Part shown: positions 34,584 through 42,805 of the stretch, one piece after another
How the letters are laid out: each line of letters opens with the position of its first letter
How positions within the stretch are numbered: position 1 is the first letter of the stretch
NCBI GenBank assembly: GCA_913062675.1
Contig: CAJXWR010000008.1
Location: 1 to 43,355 of the forward strand
Source: an uncultured Trueperaceae bacterium
GTDB taxonomy: Bacteria > Deinococcota > Deinococci > Deinococcales > Trueperaceae
DNA: 43,355 nucleotides
Direction: 5' to 3'
Notes under the pieces: model-generated
The model's database searches: none
What the model was told of the DNA's origin: nothing
The model's input: the letters and a program-made list of their open reading frames with translations, nothing else
Made by a program: the position numbers and the translations under genes

Positions 34584-37127
34584 ATGTCACCAGCCCGCCC
34601 ATACCCCGTCTCCCGCCGCGGCTTCCTAGCCGGTGGCGCCGCGCTCTCCGTCGGCGCCCTGCTCGCACGCCAGGGCTGGGCTGACGCCGAGCCGTACTTC
34701 CGAGCGGACGGCATCGACGTCGCTGGCCTCGAGCGCAACGGCTACCGCATCCGACACACGATCTGCCACCAGTGTGGTGCGGGTTGTGGCCTCACCGCGC
34801 TCGCCCGGGCCGATGAGCCTGCCGGTGCGCACAACCTGCTCATCCTGCCCAACCAGCATCCCGACCATCCGCAACGCGGCTACTGCGGGCGAGGCGCCAC
34901 CACGATGTTCACCTGGAACAGCCCCCTACGCGTCAAGAATCCCCTGAAACGCGTGGGGCCACGCGGAAGTGGCACCTTCGAGGAGATCTCCTGGAACCAG
35001 GCCCTCGATGAGATCGCCGAACGAATCAAGGGCATCCTCGAACGTGATGGAGCTCGAGCACTTGCGGCCACCACGCATGACTTCGCGACCGACCTGCAGT
35101 GGCTCATGTGGCCCTTGGGGGCTCCAAACATCGTGAAACAGTCCAGCACCTGCAACACCGCCGGCGTCGTCGGCCGCAAATGGCTCATGGGCAAGAGCTA
35201 CTCGAAGCACTCTACGGTGGACCCTGACTATGAGCGCGTCAACTACGTCCTGTTTCCCGGACGCAGCCTCAACGCGCCGATGGGCGCTGTGCAACGACTC
35301 GCGCAAGCGCGTGAAAAGGGCGCCAAAGTCGTTTTTCTGAATCCTGCCATGCCCGACGTCGCCTTCGCCAATGGCGAGTGGCTTGCCTGCTACCCCGGAA
35401 CCGATGCTGCCTTCATGCTGGGTGTGGCCCGTGTCCTGGTCGAAGAGGGTCGCTACGACGCGACCTTCGTTCGCCAACACACGAACCTCCCGTTCCTGAT
35501 TCACGAGGACGGCAAACCCGTCACGGAAGCCGACCTGACGCCGGAAGGCTCGAGCGACCGCTACGCCATGTGGGACGCCACGCGAAGCGTCACCGTCCTC
35601 CATGACGAGCCCGACGCCAATCCCGACCTGACCTTCGAAGGCACGATTCCTGGACGCAATGGCCCCATCCGCGTCGAAACCGCCTGGCGCCGATTCGAAA
35701 CCCACCTGGCGGACTACGGGGCCGACCGGGTTGCCGAGATCACGGGGATTCCCGCCCGCGACGTGATCCGCATCGCCCGCGAACTGGCGGAGATGAACGG
35801 CGTGGTGGAGGACACCTGGTACAACACCCGCAACGGAAACGACACCGACGTGATCATGGCCCTCATGACCGTCAACGGCCTTCTGGGCAACATCGACCAG
35901 CCTGGAGGCCTTGGGTTCAAACCCAGCGCGAAACTCCCGGGCATCCTCACCAATGCCGATGGACGCGCCACGACCATCCTTGGCGACGGGTTCGACCTGT
36001 CCCTCGACCCCTCGGTCGACAAGCTTCGCTACCCCGAAACCAACGGTACCTTCGCCGCCGTCCTGGACGCCATCCTCGACGAAGATCCCTACCCCATCAC
36101 GGGCATGATCCTGCTTGGCGCCACCCTGTTCCACCGCGACCCCAACACGCGCAGGCTCGAGCAGGCCCTCGAGAAGCTCGAGCTGCTCGTCAACATCGAC
36201 GTGGTTCGGCAAGAGGTCGACGACTGGTCCGACTACGTCCTTCCCTCCGAAATGTTCCTCGAGCGCGAGAACGTGAGTGCGGTCGGCTGGACGCTCGGCG
36301 CGTCGGTCGCACGTCAACACCGCATCACCCCACCACCCGAAGGCGTCGATGCGCGCCCCCACGAGTGGATCATGCTCGAAATCCTCCGCAGGATTCAGCC
36401 CGAACGCGCCCTCATGTTCGGCTACGACGAGCGTTACGCCGACCCCGAGGTCTTCCACCGCGACTTCCTCGCGCCTCTCCACGAGGCACGCATCGACGCA
36501 CTTGCCGACGCCTGGCAACGCGATCCGGAGGCGATGCGAACGGAACTCGACGAGCACGGGTTCGTGACGCTCGCCGAACCCACCTTCGGTCGGCTTCCCT
36601 ACGAAACACCATTTGGAACGCCAAGTGGGCGATTCGAAATCTATGCACTCGAACCCATCCTCAAGGGGTACCGAAGCGATGGATTTGCGCAGCACGTCGC
36701 ACCGAACGCCTACACGCTTCCCGGGGCCGAGGACGAGTTGTATCTCGTCAACGGGAAGAGCCCCATCGGATCGTCGGGTGTCGCATCCATGGCGTTCCCC
36801 ACGCAGTACCTTGCCGACAACGCGCTCTGGCTCCACCCCGAGGACGCGACACGGTTCGGTCTCGAGGATGGTGACGAAGCTCTGATCGAAGGCCTCGATA
36901 CCGGTTGGACCGCCACCACGTCGGTTCGCGTCACGCCCCGCGTCCGTGCAGGGGTTGCCTACATCCAAAGCTACGTAGGCGGTAACCGAGGCTCGGCCCT
37001 CCGCGAGGACGCCCGGTTTGCGAAACGCACCCGCGGCCTCAACCCACACTGGTTCTCGACCTCGACCGTCGATCCCGTGACCGGGTCGAACGCCAACAAC
37101 GCCTCCATTCGCATCCGTCGCGCCTGA
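34584..37127 (+). CDS. Molybdopterin oxidoreductase catalytic subunit (PsrA/PhsA/ArrA-like)
   Basis: An 847-residue DMSO-reductase-superfamily enzyme with a Tat signal (SRRGFLAGGAALSVGALLA, residues 10-28), so it is folded with its cofactors and exported. The 4Fe-4S site is C61-x2-C64-x3-C68-x32-C101. The Mo ligand is probably C190 in KQSSTCNTAGVVG; a Cys ligand is typical for polysulfide, thiosulfate, tetrathionate and arsenate reductases rather than nitrate (Asp/Cys Nar/Nap) types. Size (about 850) and the adjacent ArsR gene would suit an arsenic enzyme, but sulfur oxyanion or polysulfide reduction is equally possible. ATG at 34584 follows GAGGAAAGG. First gene of a catalytic-FeS-NrfD operon. 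Confidence 0.82.
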   Translation: MSPARPYPVSRRGFLAGGAALSVGALLARQGWADAEPYFRADGIDVAGLERNGYRIRHTICHQCGAGCGLTALARADEPAGAHNLLILPNQHPDHPQRGYCGRGATTMFTWNSPLRVKNPLKRVGPRGSGTFEEISWNQALDEIAERIKGILERDGARALAATTHDFATDLQWLMWPLGAPNIVKQSSTCNTAGVVGRKWLMGKSYSKHSTVDPDYERVNYVLFPGRSLNAPMGAVQRLAQAREKGAKVVFLNPAMPDVAFANGEWLACYPGTDAAFMLGVARVLVEEGRYDATFVRQHTNLPFLIHEDGKPVTEADLTPEGSSDRYAMWDATRSVTVLHDEPDANPDLTFEGTIPGRNGPIRVETAWRRFETHLADYGADRVAEITGIPARDVIRIARELAEMNGVVEDTWYNTRNGNDTDVIMALMTVNGLLGNIDQPGGLGFKPSAKLPGILTNADGRATTILGDGFDLSLDPSVDKLRYPETNGTFAAVLDAILDEDPYPITGMILLGATLFHRDPNTRRLEQALEKLELLVNIDVVRQEVDDWSDYVLPSEMFLERENVSAVGWTLGASVARQHRITPPPEGVDARPHEWIMLEILRRIQPERALMFGYDERYADPEVFHRDFLAPLHEARIDALADAWQRDPEAMRTELDEHGFVTLAEPTFGRLPYETPFGTPSGRFEIYALEPILKGYRSDGFAQHVAPNAYTLPGAEDELYLVNGKSPIGSSGVASMAFPTQYLADNALWLHPEDATRFGLEDGDEALIEGLDTGWTATTSVRVTPRVRAGVAYIQSYVGGNRGSALREDARFAKRTRGLNPHWFSTSTVDPVTGSNANNASIRIRRA

Positions 37128-37150
37128 CGGGAGAGAGGAACGCGCTTCTC

Positions 37151-37759
37151 ATGGCACGACCCAACGAAGCCAAGAACGGTACGCCCAGCCGGCGACTTGC
37201 GCACCTGTGGGACGAAAGCCGCTGCATCGCTTGCGGCGCATGCGTCCTCGCCTGCACCATGACGAACCAGCCCGAGATGATGGCGCGCGAGGAGAAGGGA
37301 TGGGGCGGACTCGCAAGCAACATTCGACGCATCGAAAGCGCCAACGAGCAGGGGCGCCCCACCCTCCTCCTCGTGCAGTGTCAACACTGCGACGATGCGC
37401 CCTGCGTCCGCACCTGCCCGTTCGGTGCGGTCTATCAGGACGACGATGGCCTGATTCGGCTCGATGCGCGACGATGCGCAGGCTGTAGCTACTGCGTCAC
37501 CAGCTGTCCGTACAACGTGCGCTGGTTCCACCCCGACACCCATGTTCCCGCCAAGTGCATGGGTGACGGCTGTCTCGACCTGATCGCGCATGACCAGCAA
37601 CCCGCCTGCGTGCAGGCATGCCCCGCCATGGCACGCGATTTCGGTGACCTCAACGACCCGGAGAGCAGCGTATCGGAAACGCTCCGCACCCAGCGATCGC
37701 GTCGCCTTCTCGAGTCGGCGGGGACCGAACCCAAGTACTTCATCGTGGAGGGATCTTGA
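37151..37759 (+). CDS. Four-cluster ferredoxin-type electron transfer subunit (PsrB/NrfC-like)
   Basis: A 202-residue protein with 16 Cys in four groups: 25/28/31/35, 77/80/85/89, 109/112/115/119 and 136/141/153/157. These should hold four 4Fe-4S clusters that wire the catalytic subunit to the membrane anchor. In the group at 136-157 the first pair is C-x4-C (KCMGDGC) where relatives have C-x2-C, an unusual two-residue insertion. It begins after a short gap from the catalytic gene, and its TGA overlaps the nrfD ATG (TGATG). No signal peptide; it would be exported with the Tat partner. Confidence 0.88.
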   Translation: MARPNEAKNGTPSRRLAHLWDESRCIACGACVLACTMTNQPEMMAREEKGWGGLASNIRRIESANEQGRPTLLLVQCQHCDDAPCVRTCPFGAVYQDDDGLIRLDARRCAGCSYCVTSCPYNVRWFHPDTHVPAKCMGDGCLDLIAHDQQPACVQACPAMARDFGDLNDPESSVSETLRTQRSRRLLESAGTEPKYFIVEGS

Positions 37760-38667
37760 TGACACCCGCCGATCTACACCTTCAAGTCGACGTCGCACAC
37801 TGGGGTTGGTCCATTGCCTGGTTCCTCTGGTTCGTCGGCATCGCTGGCATGGGATCGGTCGCCTACTACTTCGTGCGTCGATCCGCTCTCATCATCACGA
37901 TCTTCGCGTCCCTCACCATCGGGCTGCTCCTCGTCGTCTCGCACTTGGGTCGCTGGTGGAATCTCCCGCGCACGCTGTACCTCATGGTCCTCGATTTCGA
38001 TTTCAACCTTGGCTCCTGGATGCTGCTCGGCATCGCGACGCTGTCCGTGCACCTCGTGCTCACGTTGCTTCTGCTGATTGGGCACCTACCAGCCCTCACG
38101 CGACGCATCGCATGGCTGAAGTGGACCGAGACGCTCCGTGCGCAGGCCGGGTACCGAGGCCTGTTCGCCGGCGTGGGCGCATTTGCCACGGTCTACAGCG
38201 GGTTCCTGCTGACGCAAGCGGCTGGCATTCCCCTGTGGAACACCTCGCTGATTCCCATCCTGTGGGTGGTCAGCGGCTCCATCGCAGCGATTGCGGTCAT
38301 CGAGCTGCTGTACGTGCTTGGGCTCGTCGACGCCAACGTCTCGGCGGCAGGCGTTCGCATCGGCATGGTGCTCGACGGCGTCAAACTGCTCGCCGTTCTG
38401 GGATTCCTCCATGTCGCCCTGTCCTACGGTTCGGCAGGAGCACGCTACGGCGCGATACTCATGACGCAAGGGGATCTTGCCCTCATGCTGTGGGGAGGCG
38501 TCATTGGCATCGGCATTCTCGTCCCCCTCGCCATCGGTGCGTACACGTTGCTTCGCGAGAAACGCAAGAGCCTCCTGGCCGTCTCCGCCGTGTGCGCCCT
38601 ATCCGGCGTGTTCTTCCTCCGGGCGGCCGTACTCCTTGCAGGGACGTTCGAACCTCTCGTCCTCTGA
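37759..38667 (+). CDS. NrfD/PsrC-type polytopic membrane subunit
   Basis: A 302-residue membrane protein with eight predicted helices, as in NrfD/PsrC, which exchanges electrons with the quinone pool. HLGRWWNLPRTLYLMVLDFD near helix 2-3 resembles the conserved HLGRPLRAW-type loop. Phrases LGSWMLLGIATLSVHLVL and ATVYSGFLLTQAAGIPLWNT are also characteristic. ATG overlaps the stop of the FeS subunit. It completes the three-gene complex; no haem or extra chaperone gene follows before the hairpin at 38703. Confidence 0.85.
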   Translation: MTPADLHLQVDVAHWGWSIAWFLWFVGIAGMGSVAYYFVRRSALIITIFASLTIGLLLVVSHLGRWWNLPRTLYLMVLDFDFNLGSWMLLGIATLSVHLVLTLLLLIGHLPALTRRIAWLKWTETLRAQAGYRGLFAGVGAFATVYSGFLLTQAAGIPLWNTSLIPILWVVSGSIAAIAVIELLYVLGLVDANVSAAGVRIGMVLDGVKLLAVLGFLHVALSYGSAGARYGAILMTQGDLALMLWGGVIGIGILVPLAIGAYTLLREKRKSLLAVSAVCALSGVFFLRAAVLLAGTFEPLVL

Positions 38668-38702
38668 ACTGGGCTCGGCGACCCGCCGACCCTAGCCAAA
38701 CG

Positions 38703-38736
38703 ACGTGGGCACCCTCTCCCCTCGGGGTGCCCACGT
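38703..38736. terminator. Hairpin between convergent genes (bidirectional terminator candidate)
   Basis: ACGTGGGCACCC (38703-38714) pairs perfectly over 12 bases with GGGTGCCCACGT (38725-38736), loop of 10. It sits in the 90-base gap between the nrfD stop and the stop of the minus-strand secreted protein. T-tracts are poor on both sides, but position and strength suggest it ends one or both transcripts. Confidence 0.7.
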
Positions 38737-38757
38737 TCGTCGTCTCCGACTTGCGGC

Positions 38758-39300
38758 CTAGAATTGCCAGTTGCTGAACGTCGTGACGAAGCGACCCTTC
38801 ACCGGAACGAACACGATGCGCGCCTCAAAATTGCCGATCATCTCGCGGGGCACCCACCGACCCGACGTCTCGCTGAACTCGAGCGACCAACCCTTCACCG
38901 CGCCGTCCGGATCGACTGGCCCAATCTCGAGGCGCGCGGTGCCGTTGGGCATTACCGAGAGTTCATGGTCCGCGTCGCAGGTGAGCCCCAGGTCGGCAAA
39001 GCCGCCATCGGGTCCGTCGTTGCCGGTACCCGGGGGGCGCGGAAGTCCGCGCCGCTCGAGCGTCTCGGTGACGTACGTGCCGTCGGCCTGCCGCTCGGCA
39101 CGCTGCCGCTGGTAGGCGACCTCGTTGTCTCCCTGCTCGATGCCCACGCCAATCTCGTAGCTCAAGGCCTCCTCGAACACCGTGTCGAGCGAACCGATGA
39201 GGGTCTCGCAGGTGGGTTGCGCTGCCGCGGTTGCGATGAGCGTGACCGCGAGGGTTGCCAGTACCGTACGGATGGTGGTCGTTCCACGATGGATCTTCAT
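38758..39300 (-). CDS. Secreted protein of unknown function
   Basis: A 180-residue protein with a signal peptide (about 1-27, TVLATLAVTLIATAAAQ). The mature part has two Cys (in PTCETLIGSL and LTCDADHE) that may form a disulfide. It includes a Gly/Pro-rich loop (RGLPRPPGTGNDGPDGGFAD) and ends in Phe (TFSNWQF), reminiscent of envelope proteins with aromatic C-termini. No family recognised. It begins with ATG and is followed on the same strand by nothing before the hairpin. Probably monocistronic. Confidence 0.6.
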   Translation of the reverse strand: MKIHRGTTTIRTVLATLAVTLIATAAAQPTCETLIGSLDTVFEEALSYEIGVGIEQGDNEVAYQRQRAERQADGTYVTETLERRGLPRPPGTGNDGPDGGFADLGLTCDADHELSVMPNGTARLEIGPVDPDGAVKGWSLEFSETSGRWVPREMIGNFEARIVFVPVKGRFVTTFSNWQF

Positions 39301-39353
39301 TCCCTAGAGCGTACGCTCGAAGGGACGCGTCGACCGTGTCCTGCACCCATCCT

Positions 39354-39800
39354 TCAGGCCGTTTTGCGGGGGGAGCGTGCGGCAATGAGGAGGAGCGTCA
39401 CGCTCACCACCCCGAGCGGCAGCGCCACGACACCCAGTTCGAGAGTGAACGTGGCTAGAAGATTGATGGGTCCCGCAAGGAGCGCTTCGCGAATGAACCC
39501 GCCGTAACCCCAGCCGCCCAAAAAGGTCAACTCGGCTAACCCACCGAGGAGGGCGGTGACGAACGGGAACAACGCCACGTACGCCAACGCCGCCCCAACC
39601 CTCCGCGCCCAGCCACCGCGCGACCACGCCTGCACGTATAACGCCGCCAACCCCATCCCCGCCAAGGCAAACGCCGCTCCGTCCAGCCACAGCGACGGCG
39701 TCATTGCCGTCCGCACGCCCAACGCGCGTCCCGCCCCCTCGATCACCGCGAACCCCACGGCACCCAACAGGCCTGCCAGGCCAACCACACGCCACATCAC
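39354..39800 (-). CDS. Membrane protein at the end of the Ugp-like operon
   Basis: A 148-residue protein with four hydrophobic segments (about 4-22, 40-60, 70-90 and 115-142). No recognised domain. It starts at GTG-ATG overlapping the stop of the substrate-binding protein gene, so it is translationally coupled to the importer. It is not a standard Ugp component. Its position is the usual place of the ATPase gene, but it has no Walker motifs. Confidence 0.6.
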   Translation of the reverse strand: MMWRVVGLAGLLGAVGFAVIEGAGRALGVRTAMTPSLWLDGAAFALAGMGLAALYVQAWSRGGWARRVGAALAYVALFPFVTALLGGLAELTFLGGWGYGGFIREALLAGPINLLATFTLELGVVALPLGVVSVTLLLIAARSPRKTA

Positions 39801-41053
39801 CGATTCACCTCCGCCAATGCCTGCCGTTGCGCCTCCGCAAGCGCGTCCTCCGGACTCGTGCGCCCGCGCAACACGCGCTCCATCATTTCGTCGAGAATGC
39901 CGCGCATCGCATCGAACTCCGGAATGCGCGGTCGCGGAATCGCCAATTCGAGCTGCGACAACGCCGCCGCACGACCAGGATCCTCAGCGTAGAACGCGTC
40001 GAGCAATGGAACGACCGAGTGGCGCACCGGAATGTAATACGACCCCTCCACCCACGTCGCCAGTTGCTCCGGTTCCGCAAGCCAGCTCCAGAACGCGAAG
40101 GCCGCGTCTCGCTCCTCCGCCGTCGCATTGCCCATCACGACCAACTGCGCACCACCAAGCGGCACGGCACCTCCGGGCGCCATGGGCACGGGACCCGCCG
40201 TCACGTCGAACGCCACGCTGAACCGGCGGATGTCCGGCCAGTTCGCGATGCTCGCGAAGGCCATCAGTGAACGCGTGCGTACGAACCCGAGAATCGCAGG
40301 CGTCGATTCATTCGCCCCGAAGAAGGCCAACGAGCCACGCGCCTCCAATTCATCAAGCAGCGTCAGCGCGCGGAGCGCCTCGGCCGAATCGAGCGTCGGA
40401 ACGCCATTCTCGTCGACGAGCCGACCCCCAAGGCTCAGCACCATCATCTCGAACAGCCACGAATCACCCACGAACACGAACCCCTGCGCCTGGCGTGACG
40501 TCAAGGCATCGACGGTCGCTTCGAACGCCTCCCATGTCGTGGGAGGCTCCACGCCAGCGCGCCGGAGCGCGTCCACGTTCCAGTACATCACCGGCGTCGA
40601 GCTGTTCCAAGGCAGGCCGTACCGCTCACCGTCGAGCTCCCCGTAGGCCCACAAACCAGGCACGAAATCGTTCACCACGTCGGCAGGCAAGCCGTTCGTC
40701 AGCGACGTCAGTGGTTGCACGGCACCCTCTGCCACGAGGCGCGGGAAGAACGCAATCTCCGCCTGAAACAACACCGGCTCATCGGCACTCCCATAGGCTG
40801 CGAGCAGCCGCGTTTGCGCCTCTGCGTACGAGCCGATGAAGCGGGCGTCCACACGCACCTCATCCTGGGAGGCGTTGAACGCCTCCACGAGTGCATCGAC
40901 GGTCTCCACGGCACTGTCCATCGAATGCCAGAAGGTGACCTCCGTCTGCGCCACGCCAGACGTCCCGACCAGAAGCCCGAACAGGGCCACGGCAATTCGA
41001 CGCCTCCACACTGTCCAGAACGAAGAAGCAATCCAAGATTTCCAACGGATCAT
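39797..41053 (-). CDS. UgpB-like ABC substrate-binding protein
   Basis: A 418-residue extracellular solute-binding protein of family 1. A long N-region precedes the signal (hydrophobic 20-33, cleavage near GVAQ). Two phrases are diagnostic of the UgpB group: TFWHSMDSAVETVDALVEAF at the mature start and GLPWNSSTPVMYWNVDALRR (compare PFNSSTPVLYYN in UgpB). UgpB binds sn-glycerol-3-phosphate or its diesters. Other carbohydrate ligands remain possible. ATG follows AGGAGG. It follows two permease genes in the same operon. Confidence 0.83.
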   Translation of the reverse strand: MIRWKSWIASSFWTVWRRRIAVALFGLLVGTSGVAQTEVTFWHSMDSAVETVDALVEAFNASQDEVRVDARFIGSYAEAQTRLLAAYGSADEPVLFQAEIAFFPRLVAEGAVQPLTSLTNGLPADVVNDFVPGLWAYGELDGERYGLPWNSSTPVMYWNVDALRRAGVEPPTTWEAFEATVDALTSRQAQGFVFVGDSWLFEMMVLSLGGRLVDENGVPTLDSAEALRALTLLDELEARGSLAFFGANESTPAILGFVRTRSLMAFASIANWPDIRRFSVAFDVTAGPVPMAPGGAVPLGGAQLVVMGNATAEERDAAFAFWSWLAEPEQLATWVEGSYYIPVRHSVVPLLDAFYAEDPGRAAALSQLELAIPRPRIPEFDAMRGILDEMMERVLRGRTSPEDALAEAQRQALAEVNR

Positions 41054-41064
41054 GCCGAACCTCC

Positions 41065-41838
41065 TCACGTGCGGAATCCCGCCTCGAACGTCGAAAGAAT
41101 GCGTTTCTCGAATACCACGTACAGCACAAGGATCGGCGCGCTCGCCAGGAGCGCGGCAGCACCGAGTAACCCCCATTCGAACGGCCGGGTCCGCAGCAGA
41201 TTCGACAGGAACACCTGCACCGTCCACAGGTCCTCCGTCGTCGTGACCCGGGGGAACAACACCAGGTTCCAATGCGCCGCGAACGCCAGCACCGCCGCCG
41301 CCGTCAACTCAGGACGGAGGATGGGCGTCACTACCCTCGTCAGGATGACCGCCTCGCTCGCCCCGTCGATGCGCGCCGCCTCCACGACCTCCCATGCCAC
41401 GCGCCGCAACGCCTGCAACAACAAGAACACCACGAGCGGACTCGCGAGGAATGGCACGATCAATGCACCCAGCGTGTCGATTAGTGAGAGGGTTTGCAGC
41501 AACCGGTAAAGCGGAACGAGCAGCAACTCGCTCGGAAGCGCCAGCAAAACCAACACCAGGGCCGTCACCCGCGCTCCGTTGCGAATCGCGTAGGCGGCGG
41601 CCAAGCCAAGGGCCAACTGCGCCAGCACCGTCGTCCCCGACGCCACGACCGACACTGCCATCGAGGAGAACAACCCCGTCCCCACCACGTCCCGGAAGTT
41701 CTGCAGGGTGAAGCCCAGTGTCGTCAAATCCGCCATCAGCAGGGCCTCCGCCGGGAGGAACGCGGCGTACACGAGCCATAGCAGGGGGAGCGCGACGAAT
41801 GCCGCGAACAGGCCGGTGGCGATGCGCAAAACGATCAT
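41065..41838 (-). CDS. ABC sugar-type permease (UgpE/MalG-like)
   Basis: A 257-residue inner-membrane permease with about six helices. The ATPase-coupling EAA loop is EVVEAARIDGASEAVILTRV followed by VTPILRP, the CUT1-family form. LPSELLLVPLYRLLQTLSLI is the typical third-helix region, here lacking the common Met/Phe of MalG. ATG at 41836-41838 overlaps the stop of the first permease (ATGA). Forms the channel with the UgpA-like protein. Confidence 0.88.
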   Translation of the reverse strand: MIVLRIATGLFAAFVALPLLWLVYAAFLPAEALLMADLTTLGFTLQNFRDVVGTGLFSSMAVSVVASGTTVLAQLALGLAAAYAIRNGARVTALVLVLLALPSELLLVPLYRLLQTLSLIDTLGALIVPFLASPLVVFLLLQALRRVAWEVVEAARIDGASEAVILTRVVTPILRPELTAAAVLAFAAHWNLVLFPRVTTTEDLWTVQVFLSNLLRTRPFEWGLLGAAALLASAPILVLYVVFEKRILSTFEAGFRT

Positions 41839-42707
41839 GCGTCCCCCGCCATCGCGCCACGCCCCACACCGCGGTCTCGCAGCGCCAACGCTTGCGCCAC
41901 TGCCACGAGCAGGGTCACGACCAGCACGAACAGCGTAATCGCCGCCCCGTAACCCAACTCGAAGCGTTCGAACGCCGTCTCGTACAGATAGAAGCCAAGC
42001 ACGCGCGTCGAACCAAACGGTCCTCCCCCCGTGAGGAGGTACACCGCCGTGTACGACTGCAGCGACAACACCGTCGCGATGATCGTCAGGAACGTGAGCG
42101 TGGGGCGAAGCAGGGGGAGCGTCACGAACCGGAAGACGCCCGGCTCGCTCGCACCATCGAGGCGCGCTGCCTCCTTCACCTCCGTAGGAATTCCCCGTAG
42201 CGCAGCCGAAACCACGAGCACGCCGTAGCCCGTCTGCTGCCACAAGGTGAACGCCACGACATACACGAGCGCAGCAAACGGCTGGGTGGTCCACGGCAGG
42301 GACCAGCCCGTGAGTTCCCGCACCACACCGAAGTCCGGGTTGTACAGCAGGTACCAAGCGATGGCCGAACCGCCCACCGTCACCAGGCCGGGCGCGAACA
42401 GGAGCGCCTTCACGAACCGCTCGAGCCGCGTCTTGTAGATCGCCGAGGCCACCATGAGCGACAGGACGAGAAAGATGGGAATCGTCAACCCTGCAAACGC
42501 GGCCGTCGTTCCCAGCGAACGCCACAACTCCCCATCTCCGAACAGCCTCACCATGTTGTCGAAGCCGACGGGGGTCGGGTCGGACACGCCACTCCATCGC
42601 CACCCGGCGTAGCGCACGACGGTCAGCAACGGCACGACGCCGAACAGCACGAACACGGCGGTGGCTGGAAGGGCCAACCACCGGGCGTGGCGCTGAGAGC
42701 GAAGCAT
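41835..42707 (-). CDS. ABC sugar-type permease (UgpA/MalF-like)
   Basis: A 290-residue permease with six helices. The EAA loop is TEVKEAARLDGASEPGVFRF with VTLPLLRP after it. The UgpA-type segments GFDNMVRLFGDGELWRSLGT and LPWTTQPFAALVYVVAFTLW are visible. It heads the operon permease-permease-binding protein-membrane protein on the minus strand. No UgpC-type ATPase is in the window; such importers often share one encoded elsewhere. Divergent from the phosphodiesterase gene by 98 bases. Confidence 0.88.
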   Translation of the reverse strand: MLRSQRHARWLALPATAVFVLFGVVPLLTVVRYAGWRWSGVSDPTPVGFDNMVRLFGDGELWRSLGTTAAFAGLTIPIFLVLSLMVASAIYKTRLERFVKALLFAPGLVTVGGSAIAWYLLYNPDFGVVRELTGWSLPWTTQPFAALVYVVAFTLWQQTGYGVLVVSAALRGIPTEVKEAARLDGASEPGVFRFVTLPLLRPTLTFLTIIATVLSLQSYTAVYLLTGGGPFGSTRVLGFYLYETAFERFELGYGAAITLFVLVVTLLVAVAQALALRDRGVGRGAMAGDA

Positions 42708-42746
42708 GCAACACGGTACCCGGCGAACGTCACGACCGCATCAATG

Positions 42747-42774
42747 CTGCCCGACCATGACCCGCTCTTGACCC
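42747..42774. promoter_or_regulatory. 11-bp phased direct repeats in the ugp-like/phosphodiesterase divergent region
   Basis: TGACCC at 42758 and 42769 lie exactly 11 bases apart, with a weaker copy CTGCCC at 42747. Read toward the permease gene they are GGGTCA repeats. The spacing matches binding sites of PhoB-type regulators and shares the TGAC core with the repeats before phnD. The TTGACC at 42768 could alternatively be a -35 for the phosphodiesterase gene. Confidence 0.35.
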
Positions 42775-42805
42775 ACGCGCCTCGAGCTTCGCGTAGCCTA
42801 CGCCC

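Noticed and set aside
34926-37049. Long minus-strand frame opposite the molybdoenzyme gene (707 codons)
   Set aside because: The plus-strand protein has a Tat signal and complete cofactor motifs; the antisense frame shows no domain.
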